Assembly (NCBI GenBank): GCA_033065855.1
Contig: JAVXUO010002639.1
Coordinates: 62,001-126,000 of the forward strand
Length of the DNA: 64,000 nt
Direction of reading: 5' to 3'
DNA from: Escallonia rubra
Taxonomy: Eukaryota > Streptophyta > Magnoliopsida > Escalloniales > Escalloniaceae
Below the pieces are notes generated by a model. The model saw only the letters and a list, made by a program, of their open reading frames with translations, did no database searches and was not told the origin of the DNA. Both the position numbers and the translations under genes were made by a program. Of the stretch, positions 57,153-64,000 are shown in pieces (position 1 is the first letter of the stretch; each line of letters begins with the position of its first letter).

Positions 57153-58632
57153 AATGTATTTACTAACTCTTCCTTTTTGCTATCCTAGATGTCGGACACT
57201 GAAGACATCATGAACATGTTGAGACCTATTATGTATGACTTTTTGCTACGTATCTACATATTTCCATTTCTTTAGTATGCATGGGGCCAATTTCTACAAT
57301 TACAAGAGTCAGATCTCTCGCAAATTTTGCCGGTCAAGCCCGAGATGAAGTATATCATATCAAGATTGGCTTCATCACATTTTGTTGTAATGTGATATTT
57401 GCAATCCCAACCACCCACCACCTTTTGCAAATCTAAGATGATTGATGACTTGACCACTTAGCTGGATGCCTTTTCATGTGTAATTTAATTTGTGCAAAAC
57501 CACGGCCTGACATGATGTGTGAAATTCCTTTATGAAGCTAAAACAGCTCTAATCTTTATCAAAAAAAAAAAAATTGTAGAGAAAGTCTTATAATAAGAAC
57601 CAATTTGCCCCCATAAAATTTAACTGTTACCCGAGTTGTAAGTAGATAACTATACCCCTAAATAAGGTCCATAAAAATTTTTAGTAACTTCTATTTAGTG
57701 ACAAAAAAAAACTGTTAAAAATTGTCTTTGAAAGTGTTAATAGAAATGTCACTAAATATATTTAACGACTACTAATGGTAGCTATACAGGAGGTTGTGCT
57801 ATAATCCTACAACCACTACCAGGGTAGAAGCCCAAATTTTTCTCATGAAAAATGGCTATGAACGGGAAAAGAAAGAAAAATCCTAACAAGCATGTTGGCA
57901 GGACTAAAGAAATGAAAGGGTGTCCAAAAGAGAGAAGGATCCTCTACTGTGACGGCCTTAATGAAAAAAGTTTGCTACTAAAAGAGTTGTCACTGTTCAT
58001 AAAATTTATGACAACAATATTTATGACTAAAATGCATTTAGCGACATTTCGGCCCAACTTGCGAAGGCAATGGCTCTAGAATGGAGGCACCCTTCCTAAA
58101 CAAAACATTCAATCAAACCATCTCACCTACTCACACGCTGAAGGAATGAGAACCTAAATGAAGCACGAGTAAACATGTCTACGCCCAATGACATTATTTT
58201 GTCAACCCAAAAGGCCTCAAGAGGGTTCAGAAATCACACATACCAAGCAAATTCTTCACATATAGTCGTCAGTCAAGGAAAAACACAAATTGCTCGCGCC
58301 CATCACAAACTAAAGCATTCAATGGTGAAAGGAGAAATTACCTCCCAGCTTCATAGATGTAGCAAATTGGTTATCGAGTATTTGTTCATGCTTTTTTGTC
58401 CACCGCATGACACATGAAACGCGAAACAAGTTATGGAGTAGAGCTAAACAGAATGGGGTTAGGACGTGTTACCACAGAGAGCACATAGCTTCATCCATGT
58501 AGCGAAATGATTCCGGTATCCTCTTCCAATATGTGTGCTTTCCCCAGGCCGCAAATTGAACCACCTCATCGAATTCAATTTAAAGATTGGCCCAGAAGGT
58601 AAAGGAAGGTCGTGAGGGAAGCAGAGGGGGAG
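57153..58632. other. spacer, no gene recognised
   Basis: AT-rich. A run of 13 A at 57560-57572 follows TCTTTATC and could be an old poly(A) insertion end. The open frames (57852-58079, 58175-58417) match nothing I know. Confidence 0.45.
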
Positions 58633-59035
58633 GGGGGAGAACAGGAAGAATAAGACGACACAAGCTTATGAACTTGGGAAACTAAACTAGTTAAATAGCA
58701 CAAGGGCACTGCCACAAGGAGTTCTATATTACAAACATCAGTACGTTGAAAAGCTAAACAAATAACTAAGTCCACGCGAGCCCATATGCTACTCTCTTAA
58801 ATACTAGCACTTTGATTTGGTTGCTTATGAACAAGAAGGGGAGAAGAGGAAGAATAAGACAACAGAAGCCTACGAGCTTAGGAAACTAAACTAGTTAAAT
58901 AGTTACAAGGGCTCTACCGCAAGGAGTCCTATATTACAAGCATCAGTACATTAAAAAGCTAAACAAACAACTAAAGTCTACGCGAGCCCATATGCTATAC
59001 ACTAGCACGCTGATTTGGTTGCTTACCTGCAACGC
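58633..59035. repeat. 204-base tandem duplication
   Basis: Copies 58633-58836 and 58837-59035 share AGGAAGAATAAGAC, GGAAACTAAACTAGTTAAAT, AGCTAAACAAA.AACTAA and GCGAGCCCATATGCTA in order, with roughly 10 percent differences. Non-coding. Confidence 0.92.
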
Positions 59036-60444
59036 CAAGTACAACAGTCTTGAGGCAAAATATTGGAGGAGATGACGTGCATTGCACCTTGATCTCTTGC
59101 CGCTACCAATGATCAACTGCGGAAACAAAAGATGGCAATAGTCAGATATACATCTTCAGCACTGGAACGGTTCTGAGAGTACATCATCCTTGAAGAACTA
59201 ACATATGCAATCAATGAACGACTTGTCAATAAGCAAACGATGAAACAACAAGTTGCAGCAACCATAAAGTTTAGGCCTTCAGGTTTTCTCGAGTAAAACT
59301 AGAAATTGTCGAGTACGCTTCTGCATTCAAATATTTTATGTAGATATTACAGTTGAGGATTGGACAGAATCAGGGACCTAAAAGTCGCTCGATCAGGGTA
59401 CAGCACGTCACATCGTTTTCCAATAAGCTATAAAAGATCATCATGCCATCTATGGATCATGATGGCAGTTCTCCCATTTCGTTTCCATTTGTCACTCTTC
59501 CCGACATGGGAGAAAAAGGGCAATACTTAAAACTTATGGAAATCTGCACAGGAGATGGGTGGAGATATCAGATATAAGTCAAAGCCTTATACAGCACGCT
59601 AAGAGGGAAGAAAGTATCATTTACAAATTCAGTTTCTAATAAAATACTCCTAGGCAACACAGGCTCATTGCTGTTTGCCAGTATGAGCCACGATAGTGTG
59701 CAAGAGGAAGGACGTCCATAAAAAAATTTCACGTGCAGAACACCATGGAAGTAACTGATTTTGCAAGTAGTACAATTTTACTAGCAACCAATTTTAATAA
59801 AATCTTCACTTATACAGCCTTGGCGATTCTGAAAACAGGCACTGAGACCAAATTCAAAGTCATGCATTTGGAGGAAACGTTCTAAAAGGCTCAATTGCTA
59901 GGTACACTCCCTGTTTCTTATTCTCAACGAACAACTCTAAGCCCCAAACTTTGAAAGTAAAATTAGATCCCACATGATGTAGGTCATTGTAAACCACCAA
60001 GCAACACGTTAATAATAGACTTAGACTCATCTGTTCATATCAATTTGGAAAGTTTGGAATCATTTGAAGAAATGAAGACAATTAATCTACAAATACATCA
60101 GCCGCGAGTAACAACTGTCAAACGTCAAAGTAGCACAGCAAGTTTAATGATACATCACTCCTTTCCTTGGGTAAGATGCTTTTGCATGTTTCATAAATTT
60201 CATACACTTTTTTGCTCTTAAAACTGCCCTTAAAGAGAGAAAACAATGATGGTTGTGTTGATGGCTTGATGATTGGAACATCACACTGCAATTGATTAAA
60301 GAAAGTAAACTCTGTTTGAAACTTCTTGACACGGAAATGGCTTTCATTATGTGATGGAGGATATAACGACCAACATATTTTAAGTGTGCAATTGTAGGTT
60401 CATAAGATGGCCAACCATAATAATAATATAGACACCTAAGAATA
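59036..60444. other. spacer, no gene recognised
   Basis: No convincing exon, element terminus or RNA gene. The 67-codon frame at 60144-60347 (-) is isolated and matches no family I know. Confidence 0.45.
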
Positions 60445-60452
60445 CTTAGAAC

Positions 60453-61356
60453 CTAGGTAGCACGGACACCGACACCAACGGGGACACCGGACACCGCAAT
60501 TTCCAAAAAATCAAATTTTGGACACCGCAGAACACTGCTAATTTTTAATATATTTTTATTATATATAAATATATTTATATATATTTAATAAATATCAAAT
60601 ACATTTCACAACCTAAAATAACAAACAATAATGAAAAACTACTAAAATAAGGAATTTAAATAAATACAAATCATACTTGAACATTTATTTGGTACTGGGC
60701 AAAAAAACGAAGTTTAAAAAAAAAAGAAAAAAGAGGCCTTTCAATAGAATGCAAGACAGAGGGAAAAAGGAAAAAAAAAGGGAAAGACATGAGAGGTAAG
60801 GACCTGTGGGTCAGCAAGAAAGAGCAGACAAAGAAAAGCGGAAGGAGAAGGAGACGACTGACGAGACAAAGAGAAGAAGCAGACCTGTGGGTAAGCGACG
60901 GCGGTGGAGGACCTCCGGCGACGATGGCGAGAGATCTGGCGACGGCGGACAGATCTGTCAGCTTCGGTATCCGGCAACACCGGCGCCTTTCAGATCTGTC
61001 GGCTCCGACAATATCATCGACTTTCAGATCTGTCGGCTCCGGCAACATCGGCAACAGATCCGGCAACACGGCGACGAGAGAGAAGAAGACGGCCGACAGA
61101 TGAGGTGAGAGAGAAGACGACGACCCCTGAAATTACTTCCAAAAGTTCCAAAGTAGCCCTAAACAGTCCGATACTGCACATTCCCGTGTCCGACACTCCT
61201 CGACAAAGTGTCCGACACAGTGTCGGAAAATAAAAAAAAATTCCGACACCGATTAGCCGTGTCCGGCAAGTGTCGGGCGGTGTCCGGAGGGTGTCGGGGT
61301 GTTCATCCGTTTAGGACACCATACCTCCACCTAGGAGAGGTGTCCATGCTTCCTAG
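60453..61356. mobile_element. 904-base hAT-like non-autonomous element
   Basis: Ends CTAGGTAGCACGGACACC and, inverted, CTAGGAAGCATGGACACC. The 8-base flanks CTTAGAAC (60445-60452) and GTTAGAAC (61357-61364) differ at one base. Subterminal GACACCG/CGGTGTC-type words are repeated many times in inverted array. The middle (60770-61110) is GC-rich with repeated CAGATCTGTCGGCTCC words. It gives long frames on both strands, which I do not accept as a gene. Confidence 0.82.
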
Positions 61357-61380
61357 GTTAGAACTGAACGTCCTACCCAT

Positions 61381-61664
61381 GACCAAGCAAAAAACCACCA
61401 GGTCCACCATAAGTCCCCCAGTCCCAATTTAATAATGGTAGAATCATGGAGTATAATGTCAGCTGAAATTTCTTACACAACTAAAATAGAAAAAGAACAT
61501 GTTCTCTAGGGGAACTAGGAATGACTAAGCCAAAGACCACCAGGTCCACCATAAGTCCCCCAGTCCCAATTCAATAATGGTAGAATCATGGAGTATAATG
61601 TCAGATGAAATTTCTTACACAACCGAAATAGAAAAAAAAAACATGTTGTTCTCTACAGGAACTA
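61381..61664. repeat. 142-base tandem duplication
   Basis: Two copies (61381-61521, 61522-61664) are nearly identical over ACCACCAGGTCCACCATAAG, CCCCCAGTCCCAATT and AATGGTAGAATCATGGAGTA. Only a few substitutions and small A-run length changes, so it is young. Confidence 0.93.
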
Positions 61665-62430
61665 AGGAATTAAAGCAAACGGTGTATGTACGTTAATAAG
61701 GATTTGCTAGAGCACAAATCACCGAATGATTTAGAATTGGATCAATAAAAGCGTTGCTTGGGCTCCTACGGAAGGGGAAGACAACTTTGGTGGGGTGGTT
61801 CTAACAGAGGGAATCTTGACAAACTTTCTCCACTGATGATCAATACGTCTTTCTTTTTATGGTGGTTGCTTGGTAATGTTGGACGATTATGGACTTGCAT
61901 CAAGTATGGCTCTCGGCATTAAAGTACGAGGGGATCATATGTCAATGAATGCTCTACTTGGGCTGCCACATGGATCCAGCTTTGGACGGAAGGGAGGAAA
62001 GTTTCGGGTTGGGTTGCTTCTAACCGTGGAAATAGTCACCTCACAGAAGATCCCTTTTGTTTATGTTCCAGTTGAGGATTGCTGTTCACGAGCATTCCTT
62101 ATGGTAGCCTGTTGATTTAAGACCTAATTCCAGCGAGGTGGTATGGAGCCGGCGGCTCCTTACTGTTAGGGAGAAGCCTGCATTAGAGCGGGCATGCATC
62201 ACTTGGAAGAAGTAAACAATAAATTCAAAGCTGCAGTCCCTTCATTTGATTATCGAAGAAGACTCCTTTATTTCTTGTCCCAAAGGCTTTTACAGTCTAG
62301 AGATTGATAACAATAATAATATGAATTACGACACAGAATATAAAGGGGGTGAAACTCATGAACATGAATAGTATACCAGCACAAAACCCCATTCAACACT
62401 TAAAAGCTCTCCAAAAACTCTACATGGGCT
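61665..62430. other. spacer with a weak duplicated motif
   Basis: Two diverged segments (about 61752-61840 and 61945-62045) share CTTGGGCTNC and GGTTCTAAC..G/GCTTCTAACCGTGGAA-type wording. No gene recognised. Confidence 0.4.
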
Positions 62431-62824
62431 TCACTGGAACCATACACAGGTTCCTCAGCCCAGGAAAAAAGGAATAACAAAAGAGGGGCATTAAACTTGG
62501 CCTAAGGCAGCTCCACCCCATTGGAAGCTCTCCTCTTTCGCTCTCCAAAGGCACCAAAACCACCAAGGAAGAATCAACTCCCACAGCTTGCCTTTACACC
62601 TCTGACACTTGTAAAGAGACGGGCATCTCAAGAAATTAGCATAACCCAGCATACGCCATCAAACTGATAATCATATCCAGCACTTCTCTGTTAAACGGAC
62701 AGTGCAAAAGAATATGGCCCACTGACTCTCCATCTTTGCACAAACGAAACACCAACTTATGTAAATCTTGCCCCTGTTCCCCAGGTTTCCTCCAGTTTAT
62801 ATACCATTTATGGCCCCTTGCCAC
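62430..62824 (-). pseudogene. LINE reverse-transcriptase C-terminal (zinc-binding) remnant
   Basis: On the - strand KWYINWRK, LCKDGESVGHILLHCPF and NREVLDMIISL follow the zf-RVT pattern at the end of plant L1-type LINE ORF2 (C..C..E.E...HL..HC...R..W). A stop follows at 62636. Frame pieces further downstream are open but degraded. Only this C-terminal end is present. Confidence 0.5.
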
Positions 62825-63719
62825 GGAAAAAAAAAAAAAAAGCCTCCAAGAGGTGCAGAAAAATTTGCCGAGAACTTTCCATCAGAAACACCTTTCCACA
62901 CTCTATTATCAACACCTTGGCTAAGATCCAAGAAAAAAGCACCTCCAAGAGATGAGAGACACAGTCCAATTCCCAATCAATTTTATCTACTAACTCTTGA
63001 ATTCTTAGTGATTAGTTGTGCAATGTTTTGAAACCTTCAGCTAACTACTTTGATTTACATTGGTTATTGTTCTTTATTCTCGGCAGCATTTGTATCTGGG
63101 CTCCTTGACACACTATTGTATACATTCTCAATACGCAAGTACATTGTTTAACTAGAAAGACAAGTTGCTTCCGGGTGCAATACCGCTTTAAAGGTGAAAC
63201 CCCAAAAGGTTGAGAATATACAATCACAGCTTTTAAATCTTCAATGAGTCGTAGGATACATATCGTGTACCTGAACCAATGTTGCAAGATTCACGCAATA
63301 CAATGTAATGTTCGACGTGAATGTTAAATTTTAACAGTATCATAAGCTACATATCGCACATCACAAGATATTGACAACTTCGGAAAATGGATTTTATGGA
63401 CCTATCAAAGAGCAAACCCACAAAATAAATCAACCGAAAAAGAGATTCAGATTGCTTCAGGAATACAATTCAGACCATTAACCTGAAATTGGCTCTACTT
63501 GTGAAACCATTAATTGCAAAAATGAAAATACACACACTTCCAAATTTTAAGTATCTCCATGTATCTGTAAATTAGTGGTTCACATGAACATCTGGAACGA
63601 GGGAAAGAAAATAAACAGAAAAATAACATCCCAGGAATGCAGGAAATAGGAGATGTCTAACCTTTCAAAGGGCATCAGTCAGAAAGTTGCATCCTCAAGA
63701 AAGTTGGCCTTTGTAACCA
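62825..63719. other. presumed 3' flank of the SUVH gene
   Basis: Lies directly after the stop of the - strand SUVH gene and probably includes its 3' untranslated region. No other gene seen. An A-run of 16 at 62826-62841 adjoins the LINE-like remnant. Confidence 0.45.
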
Positions 63720-64000
63720 CTAGTAGTAATACCCTCTGCATTTCAGTGATCCACAAAAGCATTTCTTCTTCCACCGCCCTGCCTTGTCAGGCTGAACCAT
63801 GCCGTAATCATATGTCAACTCTTGCATAGGAGGTATGTGCCTGACTGCATAAAATGCAATATGGACATACAGTTCATCATTATTTTCCCGTATAACTGGC
63901 TGCCATAACACGTTGGGGGAACAACTATGGTTCATGAAGCGAGCCACGTTTCCACATTTTTTTGCACTTATAACAAGTGGAAATGGAAACTTTCCAGATT
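63720..64000 (-). CDS. SUVH-type histone H3 lysine methyltransferase, C-terminal end (partial)
   Basis: Methylates histone H3 (lysine 9 in most of the family) in chromatin. The gene enters from beyond the right edge and ends at TAG (63722-63720). About 93 codons are visible. Seen: the end of the SET domain with [15 protein letters not shown] (the NHSC cofactor-binding motif), [12 protein letters not shown] (catalytic-site tyrosine region), and the post-SET zinc site CFCGSLKC with the pattern CxCx4C, ending [18 protein letters not shown] and MVQPDKAG resemble the SUVH1/SUVH3 group rather than SUVH4. The frame stays open to the window edge, preceded by [10 protein letters not shown], so no start codon lies in the window and none should be placed at the internal GTG. 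SUVH genes of this group often lack introns. SRA and pre-SET parts would lie outside. Confidence 0.93.
   Translation of the reverse strand, partial: SGKFPFPLVISAKKCGNVARFMNHSCSPNVLWQPVIRENNDELYVHIAFYAVRHIPPMQELTYDYGMVQPDKAGRWKKKCFCGSLKCRGYYY

Noticed and set aside
57181..57240. Start of a host gene (MSDTEDIMNMLRPIM)
   Set aside because: Frame closes after 17 codons, no splice-consistent continuation and no family match.
60671..61108. Overlapping frames of about 100-130 codons on both strands
   Set aside because: GC-biased, Arg/Ser-rich, open in several frames at once and located inside a non-autonomous hAT-like element.

Overview
The window looks like a gene-poor, repeat-rich stretch of a eudicot plant nuclear chromosome. 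The evidence is AT-rich intergenic DNA, GT-AG introns, and plant-type retrotransposon lineages (Ty1-copia including a SIRE-like element, Ty3-gypsy chromovirus/Tekay-like and Tat-like), together with hAT and Helitron transposons. I cannot name the species. Only two host genes are clearly recognisable. One is a DHHC-type protein S-acyltransferase (PAT) gene on the + strand (1813-14538, six coding blocks). The other is the last coding piece of a SUVH-type SET-domain histone methyltransferase gene on the - strand, cut by the right edge (63720-64000).

Layout: 1-1812 is upstream DNA of the PAT gene and holds a 765-bp foldback-type DNA transposon with about 126-bp inverted arms. At 4259-9458 a 5.2-kb Ty1-copia element with an intact 1408-codon polyprotein, near-identical 180-bp LTRs and a perfect 5-bp target duplication (GGATA) sits inside coding exon 4 of the PAT gene. 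Skipping the element and one GGATA leaves the exon in frame, so this looks like a recent knock-out insertion. Exon 5 lies 4.5 kb further on (14062-14538).

From 15.7 to 34.4 kb is a nest of elements. A 4.66-kb non-autonomous Helitron (15732-20395) carries a 2-kb solo LTR (17385-19390). Next comes a solo LTR (21233-27880, target duplication CTATG) that itself contains another solo LTR (21692-24908, TTTAA). These are followed by a decayed Tat-like gypsy pol (about 28.2-34.3 kb) split by a 3.9-kb Tekay-like mini-element with very unequal LTRs (30025-33955).

From 36.9 to 52.6 kb are a 4.56-kb hAT element with a perfect 8-bp target duplication but a broken transposase (36862-41422) and an old SIRE-like copia (41899-52615, - strand). 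In the SIRE element the end of the 5' LTR plus primer-binding site has been inverted, and its 5' LTR carries a second copy of the solo LTR seen inside the Helitron. SIRE and hAT appear to lie in an older sequence with a degenerate plant-mobile-domain-like coding stretch (52.8-53.7 kb).

From 53.7 to 63.7 kb the sequence is mostly non-coding: a 0.8-kb minisatellite, two small hAT-like non-autonomous elements, several local tandem duplications and a LINE-like remnant. I found no CRISPR arrays, rRNA, convincing tRNA genes or operon-like cassettes. The interest lies in the nesting order, the recent exon insertion, the LTR rearrangements and the variable repeat arrays, not in a new multi-gene system.
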